This document shows positions 34,920-45,822 of a stretch of DNA of 64,000 bases, piece by piece (positions within the stretch are counted from its first letter, which is position 1; each line of letters starts with the position of its first letter). A model generated the notes under the pieces. It saw only the letters and a program-made list of their open reading frames with translations. It did no database searches and had not been told where the DNA came from. The position numbers and the translations under genes were made by a program. The stretch is from Lindgomyces ingoldianus (taxonomy: Eukaryota; Ascomycota; Dothideomycetes; Pleosporales; Lindgomycetaceae). The stretch lies in assembly GCF_010093535.1 (NCBI RefSeq), contig NW_022985171.1, forward strand, positions 1,191,766 to 1,255,765, read 5' to 3'.

Positions 34920-37900
34920 ATGCACAAAATATCAACCTTCACGGGCTCGGCCCGCCACGGCTGGGAAAAAATGACGCCGTCCACTGGCTTTCCCTTCTCG
35001 AGGTCGAATCACGATATGCCCGTCACAACCCCGATAAAGCGACCATCGACAGCATCGTCCGCGCCGCCCACCATCCCCCCCGGCACCCAGGTCAATCTGT
35101 CCTTCAACGTGCCCTTCTCGTCAAATCTCGCCGGCCCCGATGTCGACGACATCATGTACGCCAGTCCCGGGGCAAAAGCCCGCTGGACCCATCCGGAAGG
35201 CACGGCTGAGGGCACCCCACCACACAAGCTGCCCGTTCATGCCCAGAATGTCGAGAACCTGCGGGCTATCTGTCGGGACATCACAGAGACGAGCAATGGA
35301 CAGGTCTCCGCCACGGTCGTGTCTGCCGAGTCCAAGCCGCTTCCGGGTCTGCAGCGGGGCCCGTTGCGGGCTCTGGTCACTAATGTCTGTCTGTCTGGCG
35401 AGCATGAGCTGGTCAATAATGTGCGGTGCAAGATCCTCAACAACACCCCCATCTCATTGGTACGTCATCCACAGCGATTGGGTCTATCATCAGGAATCCA
35501 TCTAATAATGGCGCAGAGGTCCTCGTTTGTCGACATCGACTCTGATCTGATCATCGACCGCCCTACGCAGCATCTGAAGAGCCCTGTGCTCAACCAGCTT
35601 GACCTGATTGCCAAGACCACCAAGGCTGACATCTTCGTGCTCATGCCGAAGCAACCCGACATCGAGTCTGCAAGCTTCAACGGTAACTTGGACACTGGGC
35701 TGGACTCCCGGCTGCGATGTGCCATCTATGGTGACATGGAGACGATGGAGCACGCAAAGACCCGCGTGCTGATCATGATAGATCAGATTGTGGGTGTTTG
35801 ATATCTCGCAGCTGACTAACGCACAACGCTAATTTCGTCGCAGCTCAAACGATACGTTGATACAATGAAGCTTGAGCTTACTATGCATACATTAATATGT
35901 GGACGGGGACGCAAGAACATCAAGTTGATTGAGTCCGCCACGGGCACGGCCATCTACTTCCCGCCCCCCTTCCCTCGGATATTCGGCTATACTCCTGCAG
36001 GCGCGCAACGGAGACCGGACGACATGATTTACATCACGGGAGAGAGCCAAGAAAGCATCTTACGCGCTAAGCAGCGGCTCCATGATCTTGTCATGTCCAC
36101 TAAAGTCTTCGTCAAGCCAGTTATGGTGACAGACTCGAAGCTGGACTCGCTCTTGTTGGAGCGGCTCGACAAGGTTCGCAAAATTATCGAGAACAACGGA
36201 TCCTATATTCTTCTGCCACCGCTTGGACTGCAGCGTGGTGTCGTTCGAGTTCAAGGCACGGACGTGTTGCACGTCGAGCGGACCGTGCGCGAATTAATGG
36301 CCCTCGTAAGTTAATCTGACCATTATTGATGAAAACACGTGCTGACAGGTACCAGGCTGGCCAGTTCTACAGTGCGTCATGGTTCATTACCCATCCAGAT
36401 CCTACGCAGCGTCCGCCCACTCAGCAGGATGTACGCGCTATGCTGTCGGACATTTGCATCAACTCTGGCGCAGAGATTAGTTTTGAGAAGCTCAACTTCC
36501 ACATCTTCGGATCCGATGATGCCGTCAAGGCTGCTATGATGGTCATTAACAATATCCCGTTCGTGAAGAAATCGCAGTACAATATGAGCGTCAAGATCGA
36601 GCTTGCGAACGAGCACAAGGAGTTCGTCAGCGGTAAGAAGAATGGCAAGATTAACAAAATCATGAGCCACAGCAGCGTCCAAATTGTCTTTGATGGATTC
36701 AACGAGTATAATTTCTACATTGTGGTCCGCGGCGCCCAATACGATACAACCAAGAGTGGTCTTGATCTTGTCGAGCAGGAGATGCCTGCTGCCATTTCGT
36801 TCCACGTCCCTGACCAGTACCACAAGCGCATCATCGGCATCGGCGGCCAGCACATTCAACGCATCATGAAGAAGTATTCCGTCTTCGTTAAGTTCTCGAA
36901 CGCTATGGACCGTGGTGGCTTCGGCAAGGAGGAAGATGACATCAAGGTCGACAACGTCATTTGTCGTACCCCTGCTCGTAACGCCCAGAATCTAGATCTA
37001 GTCAAGCAAGAGATTATGGATATGGTCGAGAAAGCTGATGCTGAGTTTGTCTCTGAGACAATCAACATCAATCGACTCTATCATCGCGAGCTCCTTGCGC
37101 GCATGGACAAGATTGACGAGTTGGAGAAGAAGTTCAACTGCAAGATCACTTTCCCAAGCACTGAGGAAGCGAGTGACATCGTCACTGTATCTGGCCCTGA
37201 GTATCAGGTGCCCCTCGCTGTGGATGAGTTCTTGGTACGTACTTTGGCCATTATCAAATAGGTCAAGACTAATAATCCTAGGGTATGGTTCCCGAGGCCC
37301 ATGAACTATCGTTCCCTGTTTCTACAGAGCTTGGGGAGCACATGCGGTCCCCTGAGTTCAAGGCTGATATCCTTGACAAGTTGAAAGATCAACATGTTGT
37401 CGAAGGTCATCTGAAGGAGCCGCAGACTGAGACCATTGATGGCAAAGAGCAGCGCATCGAGACCGTGCATCTCAGTTTCACGAGGAACAACGCAGGCGGT
37501 CTCAAGGATGCCCTTGACTTTCTGATCAACCACTTAGTCATGCACGGCTTGGACACGAACACTATTCGTGGCGCCCTTCCGCGCCCAAAGTCAGATTCCT
37601 TCGAGGATTCTCTGCCATTCTTCGAGTCCAAGCTGCTTCAGCGGGCTGAACCACCAGTTGATAGCACTGATTCCCCAACTCGCTCCCACTTCGGTGATGA
37701 TGAGCGCCCAGGCATGTTAGATCGCCTTCGCAAGCCAGGTAGTATGTCTTCATTCACTTCCATCTTCAACGGTCGTAAGAACGGCTCCAACTCTCCTGGA
37801 TCCCTCTTCAAGCATGCATCCTCGAATGCATCGAAGGCGTCCCTCGCCAGCCTTGAGTCCCAAGGCAGCGGCTACCGCAACCCTTGGAACGACAGTGGCA

Positions 37901-38106
37901 TTAACCTCGCGGACGACGAACACCACACCAACGGTTGGCCGATGCCAACCCCGCGATTTGAGAATAAGTTTCCTTTTGGTTCCACTTCAGCGGCGCCTGG
38001 AGATGTGACTCCCAGGTACGATCCGCGGGCTTCCGTTGATAGCGGTCGCCCTAGTACTTCTCATTCTGCATCAGGATACCCGGCCCCTATTGGGCCTCCC
38101 CGTTAA
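34920..38106 (+). CDS. Multi-KH-domain RNA-binding protein
   Basis: Predicted cytoplasmic RNA-binding protein. Exons by phase: 34920-35459, 35517-35789, 35844-36305, 36356-37234, 37282-38106, giving 992 aa. KH cores with the GxxG loop are visible: HTLICGRGRKNIKLIESATG (about residue 285), SGKKNGKINKIMSHSS (about 530) and RIIGIGGQHIQRIMKKYS (about 590). Further KH-like folds without a clean GxxG probably lie at about 130-260 and 660-730, with LDKVRKIIENNGSYILLP at about 370. The N-terminus (MHKISTFTGSARHGWEKMTP) and the Ser/Pro-rich C-terminus (FTSIFNGRKNGSNSPGSLF...) look disordered. The architecture suggests a vigilin/Bicaudal-C-like scaffold; orthology was not tested. Intron 1 is 57 nt and free of stops in frame, so its retention would add 19 aa. 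Confidence 0.88.
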
Positions 38107-39404
38107 ACGATACACCATTTCTCTCTCAAAACTGTTATGCCGGCCACTTTTGATGACGAAACCAAATACCCCCAAACTCTGTGGCACGGTGCTACATGCG
38201 ACGACAATTACCCCAAAAGAATTATACCCCTGCTTGGCGAATAAAAGCCTTTGGCTGGTCTTCTGAGTGTTTCATTGTGTTCAAACTTTTTTTTTCTTCG
38301 ATTGGTTTTGGTGCGCTTGTTTCTGGTTAAAGTTTTTTTTTTTCCCCGCTATGGGTTTCTTTTTTTTATTATGAGGCGTTCAGGTGAGAAGATGATTCCC
38401 CCGGCGCAAAAAGAAATATACCAATTTGCTGCTTTTTGTGATTTGCGTCATTCTCCTCTTTGACTATGGGGGATCTATGAGTGGGGCGTTCTGTGTGGTG
38501 AATGGATTGATGGTGGTGGGTGTCCTCCGTGGTGAGACGGATGGATGCATGGCTGGATGGATGGGATATGGGTTTTTGGTGGGTTCTGGATGGATGCATG
38601 GCTGGATGGCATGGCATGGCATGGATGGGACTCAGCAGTTGGCGGATGAGGAGAAGCCTTAGACAGCTCGTACTTTCCTCTCTCTCTCTCTTCGAAGAAT
38701 CTTCCTCTTCACGACTTTTCCATGACGGACCAGAATGGGGAAGCGCTTCGAAAAGGTCAGTGGGTGGGGATGGAAGTTTGCGTGTGCTTGTGTCATGATA
38801 TGGATACGTTTTGAAAATGGACAGCAGATGAACAATAGACGAATGCAATTATACCAATTAAATGGCTGAACCAACAAGGAAACCTTCTCACCCGACGTGT
38901 GACATACCCAGGGTAGAGCCTATCTTTTGAACCTCGTACTAGGATCAAGAAGAGTGCTGGGAAGACGCAAATTTATGTCCAAATTAACCTTGTCCTGTTC
39001 CACGTTCGTGACAAGTTGCATGTGTTGGTCCTGGGAGATCTAGGACTTAAAGCAGGTCTTGACATTGATACCTTCCACATGTTAGCTCTTTAAACAGAAC
39101 ACAAGGATGTGGTTAGCGACAGAGGCTTTAATCGTCTCAAAATCTTCCTTAATCCCAGTGAGAGGTCTAAGAGATCAACTCTTCCTAAGGAGCCAGTACC
39201 GGGGCTCTTGGCACGCACGTGTGATCGCAAAGTGACGTCGGCGACTTACATTGAGCAAGTGCCGAAGAGATGACTGAACCCCAAACAAAACTTACCCTCA
39301 CAAACTCGACGCTCCTTCACCCCCCCTCCCCACCTAATCCATCCTACAATTGCTCTCGTAGATACCTAAGTTCTTAAACCTTTCGATCCTTGTCTCCCTT
39401 CGAC
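38107..39404. other. Intergenic region with short minisatellite
   Basis: No gene supported. Holds T-rich runs (38288-38345) and a GGATG-based minisatellite. The last 150 bp before the rhodanese start are C/T-rich. Confidence 0.5.
38539..38625. repeat. GGATGGATGCATGGCTGG minisatellite
   Basis: A 22-bp unit (GGATGGATGCATGGCTGG then ATGG) occurs at 38539-38560 and again at 38588-38609. It is followed by CATGG repeated three times and another ATGG. Simple slippage sequence. Confidence 0.7.
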
Positions 39405-40143
39405 ATGGCATCAAAACGCGCGTTCCAAGTCTTACCCCTCCGCACCTCATCCACAGTCCTCCGCTCACGATGCTCAATCTCGAGACAAATATTCAAACAA
39501 CCTAGAGCGACCTACAACTACGTTGAAAGTGCACAGGTACGAATTGCAGGCGTGCAGCAGCGATGGCATTCAGCAGGGATTCCAGAGGACAAGAAGAGTA
39601 GGATGTATGAGTTTGAGGACGTTCGTATTCCCTTCTGACACATTGAGGGAGAAGGGATTAGTCATACTAATTGTCTAACGCGGGAATATAGATTGTTGCG
39701 ATAGTAGAGAATCCAAAGGATACTGCTGTGCTGATCGGTTTGTTGCCCCGCTCTGCCTTCCCCTTCTACTTCCCACGTCCTCGAATCCTCGTCCCACCCT
39801 TATCCAAATCCCAAAATAACATCAAATGTATAATTCAGATGTCCGCGAGCCCTCAGAATACCTCTCAAACGCCATCCCAACCTCCCTCAACATTCCAATA
39901 ACATCCCAACCCGATGCACTCCTCTTGCCATCCGACGAATTCGAAGATCGCTTCGGGTTTCAGAAACCTTCGGTTACTAAGGAGGTAGTGTTTTATTGCA
40001 AAGCTGGGGTGAGGAGTGCGGCCGCGGCACAGATTGCAAAACAGGCGGGCTATGAGAAGGTGGGGGAGTATAGGGGGAGTTGGTTGGATTGGGAGAGGAA
40101 GGGGGGCGTGGGGACGAGGGAGGGGCCGAAGGAGACGGGGTAG
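39405..40143 (+). CDS. Rhodanese-domain sulfurtransferase, probably mitochondrial
   Basis: Single-domain rhodanese (thiosulfate sulfurtransferase type, like yeast Rdl1/Rdl2). Exons 39405-39620, 39692-39737 and 39839-40143 give 188 aa. The N-terminus is Arg/Ser-rich without acids (MASKRAFQVLPLRTSSTVLR and following), as in mitochondrial presequences. The joined core reads MYEFED-IVAIVENPKDTAVLI-DVREPSEYLSNAIPTSLNIP. The active-site loop is VVFYCKAGVRSAAAA, with the catalytic cysteine and CxxxxR pattern, followed by AGYEKVGEYRGSWLDWE. Two donors are slightly unusual (GTTCGT, GTTTGT), but phase and family sequence fit. No lesions. Confidence 0.9.
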
Positions 40144-40946
40144 CTAGGCGAAGGGGGTGGGAGTGGGGGGTTATGAGTGGCATGAGTGTAGGTGGTGGAG
40201 ATGTTGAGGGGTTCATCTAGAAGAAGAGGCGGAAGAGACGAGACCGATAGCTTGCGGGTATGCACGCATGCAGAACTGCGCAATGCGAACGGCTAGGCGC
40301 TAAAGTGGATGGGCATAAATCTATGCTGTAAATACAAGGAACACAATCAGGTCTTTAGACTGAAGAAATCTTTACCATGTCAGAGATGCACAGAGATTTG
40401 CACACGTAACATCTTCGTTCGCCTCCGTACTTAACATACAGAGCAGCAACACAAACCAAGTCCGAATAGTTTATACATATCATACACATCTAGATCGAGC
40501 CTAGACAAGTGAATCGCAAGGTATCTTAATTATCCCCTTTATGCAACCAATGTAAAGTAGTGCCTTGCACACAAGCGCAGACTTCTCTGAAGTAGTGAAG
40601 AATTTATAAGACTCGAGGGGATATCTAGTACCAAGGGTATCTACGCTCGTATATTTATCTATTTACTAGAAACGTGTCCTAGATAGAGAGAGTGAAACGA
40701 AAGATTAGAGAGGATTGCAAGGGAAGATATAGAGTACATAGTTGTAAAACGGATCCATTTTCTTTACTAGAAGAAAGTCGGAGAGGATATTACATAGATG
40801 GGGAACAAGCCGAAATACGCAGATCTGAAGAAGGTGAGAGTTTAGTTGAAAAGGAGATGATGAAGTTCGGATGGGTTCTGGTTCGGAGTAGCTCGACTTT
40901 GCTACCTCCAAACGTCTATGGGATGCTCCAATGTGCCGATCAGTGA
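40144..40946. other. Convergent intergenic region, rhodanese / ABC transporter
   Basis: Two 3' ends face each other here. No coding region recognised; several short open frames lack any motif. Confidence 0.55.
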
Positions 40947-43900
40947 TCAGCGATCCAGAGCTTGAGCTTGACACTGCGCACTTGTTAGCAACTTGATGCA
41001 ACCCAGCCTTCCCAAATCAACCTCCACATGAAGAATTTCGTACTCACCATCTGCCAATAAACGCCCCTCTTCCTCAAAAGCGTCTGATGATCCCCCTCCT
41101 CAAGCACCTTCCCACTCCCCAACACAAAAATCACATCCGCCTTCTGAATCGTCGCAAGGCGATGCGCGACAGCAATCACGGTTCTCCCCTGCCCATCTCC
41201 ATCTCCATTACCATCCCTCCCTTCCGCGGCCCGTTCAATTGCCTTCTGCACCAACTTTTCGCTCTCAGAGTCAAGGCTACTTGTTGCTTCATCTAACAAC
41301 AAAAGCCGAGGTTTCCTCAGTAGCGCGCGTGCAAGAGAAAGACGCTGTTTCTGGCCGCCAGAAAGACTCATACCCTTTGGTCCTAGACGCGTGTTATACC
41401 CTTCTGGAAGACTCGTTATAAACTCATGGATCTGCGCATTAATGCAGGCGCATTCAATATCCTCATCTGTCACTTTCCCTTCATCCACCGACAAACTCAC
41501 ATTATCCCTTATACTCCCTTCATACAACGTAGGCTCCTGACTCACAAGCGCGATCTGCGCACGATATTCCTTTGGATCCAAACTCGTGATATCCTGCCCG
41601 TTATACAATATCATGCCGGAATCAACATCATAGAAGCGCTCGAGGAGGGATATGGTGGTGGATTTCCCGCACCCGGAGGCTCCGACTAGTGCGGCGAACT
41701 TGCCGGCAGGGATGTGAAGGTTAAGGTTAGAGAGGACGGGGACTTCGCGCGATTTGTAGGAAAAGTAGACGTTTTGGAAGGAGATGCTAACGGCGGAGGT
41801 GGGGTCGTTGATGGGGTTGTAGGAGGGAGGGAGGGTGGTGGAGGGGGTGCGCATACTTAGAATGCGATTTGCAGCGCCGGTGGCTTGGGCCATGTCTGGG
41901 GTTGTTTAGTTAGCGGTATGGACAGGATGAGAAGGAGTTTGGTTGAGATCTTACTGGGTGCAAACGAGAACCACATTCCCGCTGCGACAGCACCTTGCAC
42001 GACGGCCATGTAGATGACGAAAAAGTCCTGAAGCCCATATTCGTGGGATGCGAGGAGAGTGCCACCGTACCTGATACATATACATCAGCGTTGTTTCTGT
42101 CGATTTGGCGGAGAGATAGGGGAATGATAAGAGTTACTTACCAGAAAGCTAAAGCTGTACAAGCTAGTTCAACACTGTCACTAGCTGCAAAGACGATAGT
42201 CCCAAACTTCGCGCTGCTAAAGGCCTGTTTAACATGGCCTCGAAGGAGAGTTTGATAACGATCGCCAATCATATCCTCCATAATCAACGACAAAACCGTG
42301 CGGAATGCGCCAACTGCTTCTGTGGCAAATTGCGAGCTGTCTTTGAAAACCGCAGCATTCATCTGCTCGAATTGCATCTCCAGACGGAAACGCAGGTATC
42401 CTGCGGCGAGGATAGGGGGAAGCGCGCAGAAGAGTCCGACGAGCGAGAGCTTCCAGCCGTAGACGAAGGCGATGATGGTTGAACCGAGGAGGTTGACACA
42501 CGCAATTAACGCGAGCGACATCTCGGTGCTCATAAGCTGCTGAAGTTGCTCTGTGTCGGCGCTGAGTCTAGAGGTGAGAGATCCGGCAGAGTGGCCTTCG
42601 TCGTCGAAGAATGGGATACGCTTACGCATCATGTTGATGAGGTATTCCTGTCGATAGGTGCGAGTGATAGCGACCGAGATTAGATGGGATGAGAAGCCCA
42701 ATACAAAGTAGGATACTCCGACTCCAGCGGCTTCGACGCCAAACATTCCGGACCAGAAGTTCCCTCGGTCAACGAATTTCTGGCCGGTGAAGGTGAAGAC
42801 TTCGACAATGTTTGCGAAGATGAACGCCTGGAGGGGATATACAGCTCCTGCACCAAAAACCCCGAGAACCGCAATAATGTATAGGAGCCAGTGGTGTCGT
42901 TGCTCAAAGATGAGCCGTCCAAAACTCATCAAGAGGCCTTGCTCCTTGTAAGTGGGATCCTCCATCGACGTGGCTTTTTTGCCCTTCCCGTGCCCGGGTT
43001 CAGAGTGCTCCGTAATAGCCGTCTTTGTCTTCTGAAGTGCGACTTCTTCTTCCTCTTCTTCCTCGGCTTCCATTGCAAGCTCTTGTGCGTGGACTAGACC
43101 GTAGTAGACGCCGTTTTCGTCCTCGAGAAGCTCCTCGTGACTGCCTTCTTCCACAAGTTTACCGTGTCTCAATACCACAATCTTATCCGCTCGCTTGATA
43201 GTCGAAAGACGGTGGGCGATGACGATAGTTGTCCTGTTCTTCGAGACACGGTCGAGAGCCTCTTGTACGATTCGTTCAGTTCGAACATCAATCGCGCTTG
43301 TAGCTTCGTCCAGGATAAGAATACGCGGCTTCTTAATGATACTTCGAGCGATGGCTATTCGTTGCCGCTGACCACCAGAGAGCTTGATTCCACTCTCGCC
43401 AACGAGCGTGTTGTAGCCTTGTGGGAGTTGGGCGATGAACTCGTCCGCGTACGCTTCTTTACATGCATCCTCTACCATCTGCATCTTTTCTTCGTTGGTG
43501 ATGTCTTGAAACTGCGTTCCGCAGAGGCCATGTGCTACGTTGTTGAAGAGAGTATCGTTGAAGAGGAATGGTTCCTGCTGAACAAGTCCGATTTGGGACC
43601 GCCACCACTTGAGATCGACGCTGCGAAGGTCATTGTCCCCGATCTCAATAGCCCCAGTGCAAGTATTCGGGGACAGTTCTTCCTCATCATCTTTTTGGCC
43701 GGGTTTAGTGGAAACTTTCTTCTTCTTCGACACTTCCTTCTTGCTAGTAGTATCCTCCATTTTATCCGTCGTTGGTTCCACAGCAATAGTACCCAACAAG
43801 TCATACCAACGCTGTAAAAGAGCCACAACCGTACTTTTGCCAGACCCCGATGGCCCAACAATAGCGGTAACTTTCCCAGCGCTAAACCGAAGGTCAAGTC

Positions 43901-45822
43901 CACTGAGGATTTGTACGTTAGGTCTACTCGGGTAGGAGAACGCAACGTTTTTGAAGAATACATCGGCATCGGCGGAGATGTCCGGGTCTTTGAGGCCGGA
44001 TGTGTCAGGGACATTTGCATCGATTGTGATGAAAAGCTCGGTTGCAGCAGACGCGGCTTTTGCGATGGCGATGATGGGGGAGGCGAGTCTGCCTATACTC
44101 ATGACGGCCATCATGACTGAGAAGAGCACACTGGGGAAGTTAGCGTGTGTGCACAAAGCATCGCATGTTGCGCATATCTAGTAATATTGGGGTTGGTAAA
44201 TGAGGCATCAGAGAGAATAGACTTCGCAGTCTTTTCGATCTAGTAGCTGAATCAAAGGGTTGATTCTCCCCTCAAGTGTTGTGCAGTCTTTAGTAGCAAA
44301 GAAAAATAGGGAAAACTCACACAATAATAACACCAATATCATGAATGTGCCCACGAGTATACTGCCTAATCCCGAACCAGAAAGTGAGGCCAAATGTTCC
44401 ATACATCGCCATCATTGAGGGAGACATCATCAAACCCATCAAGGGAGCAGTCCTCCTCCCATTCTTTGCCGCTTTATCTAACAGCGCCGCGTGCTGTCTT
44501 GCGAGCTTAGCCTCGGCGCCGAAAGCAACGATAATCCGGATAGACGAGAACATCTCAAATGCCAATGCTGATGCCTCTTCATGGTAGTTTTCGGTAATCT
44601 TGTGTATGGTGATGAAAGGAGGGACAAGGGAACCGTACACAATGAGAATGAACGGAAGCGAAATGCTGGCTACAAATGTGAGCAGCCAGTTCTTGACGAA
44701 TGCCACAATGTAGAGACCCAAAGTGAAGGCTAATGCCTGAATCGCCATGGCAAAGTGTTGTGAGATTGCCAATTGAATCGTGTTCGATGATGTTGTGATG
44801 CGAGTCGAGACTTTTCCTGGAGATATGGTGTCAATGACGCTGACAGGCTGGTGGAAGAGGGCACGGAGGTAGGCTAATCGAAGGGCAGCCGAGATTCTGA
44901 GTCCACTAAGTCGTACGCAAAGCTGTTCCAAAAAGTGAGCATAGGAAGGGTGAAAGTTTTGCGGCGAGAGCACTAACCATAGAGATGTATGAAAGTGCGA
45001 ATTTCCCAATGAACAAATAAGTGATGTAGAGCCTAGAAATCCAAGTGTCAGAGATATTGGGTTTGCTCATTCATATAAAGGAGCTTTTTATAAGATAATC
45101 TAAGCGCTTTGGTGTGTGGAAGGATGTTCGAAGGAAGAATTTGATCGTAATAAAGGAAGCATCTTGTGGGTACCCCTTTGAATGCCGGAAACGAATCCGA
45201 AGAATCAAGTCATGTGCTTTCAATGTTCTATAGCATGACCCTATGCCCAGGGAAGTAGTAACGAGAGTATAGTTTAACGTACGCGTTCTTGTTGACAGCG
45301 CTCTGGAACTGATGTTTCGTGACGCTAGATCCGGGGATGAAGTATCCCGTGAAGTCTCCGACGAGATTTCCTTTCCAATGTCAGTTAGGTATTTCAACTA
45401 AGCATAGAGAACATACCAAAGACAACGTTCATTAACGGCATGGCCTGAGGATAATATGAGCAAGAATACATTTCTGCTTGATTGTCAAACCTACAATGCC
45501 AGCCCCGATAGATGTGAGCATGCTCGCCACCATGAGAGCCCAATCCAGCGGCGTCCCATATGAGAGAACTCGCTGGGAAGAATCAGCACTTTGTTCGCAG
45601 CTGTTTAAGCTGCCGAATGCTTACAAAGTAGTTCCCCAAACTAGCCTGAGGCTTTTTCTCTTTTTTATCCTTCCCCTCGATCTTCTCATTCTTCTCTGAG
45701 GAACTAGAAACATCATCTTTGGTACTTGTCGTTGCTTCGACGACCTGGATGTTTTGTTCAACAACATCTGTTGCGACAGAGGCCGAAGCAGGCGGCGGTT
45801 TTCCTTTTTTGAAGATAGCCAT
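40947..45822 (-). CDS. Full-size ABC transporter, ABCB / multidrug (Pmd1-like) type
   Basis: Membrane pump with (TMD-NBD)x2 layout, expected to export lipophilic compounds. Ten exons by phase: 45822-45625, 45572-45495, 45444-45417, 45370-45283, 45032-44978, 44922-44321, 44130-42142, 42070-41955, 41895-41048, 40973-40947, giving 1342 aa. The N-terminus is a Lys/Glu/Ser-rich cytosolic tail. NBD1 (about 405-680) has Walker A GPSGSGKST (about 441), signature LSGGQRQRIAIARS, Walker B ILILDEATSAID and H-loop IVIAHRLSTIKRADK. NBD2 (about 1090-1335) has GASGCGKST, LSGGQKQRLSLARA, LLLLDEATSSLD and VIAVAHRLATIQKAD. All catalytic motifs are intact. NBD1 carries an extra Lys/Glu-rich insert of about 45 aa after WYDLLGTI; NBD2 has a small Gly/Asp insert before GRTVIAVAHR. 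The last exon (27 nt) gives the fungal ending YWQM-CQAQALDR. Confidence 0.94.

Noticed and set aside
34595..35209. 204-codon plus-strand open frame starting with a Val run
   Set aside because: It reads through a GTGGTC microsatellite and overlaps the KH gene start in another frame.
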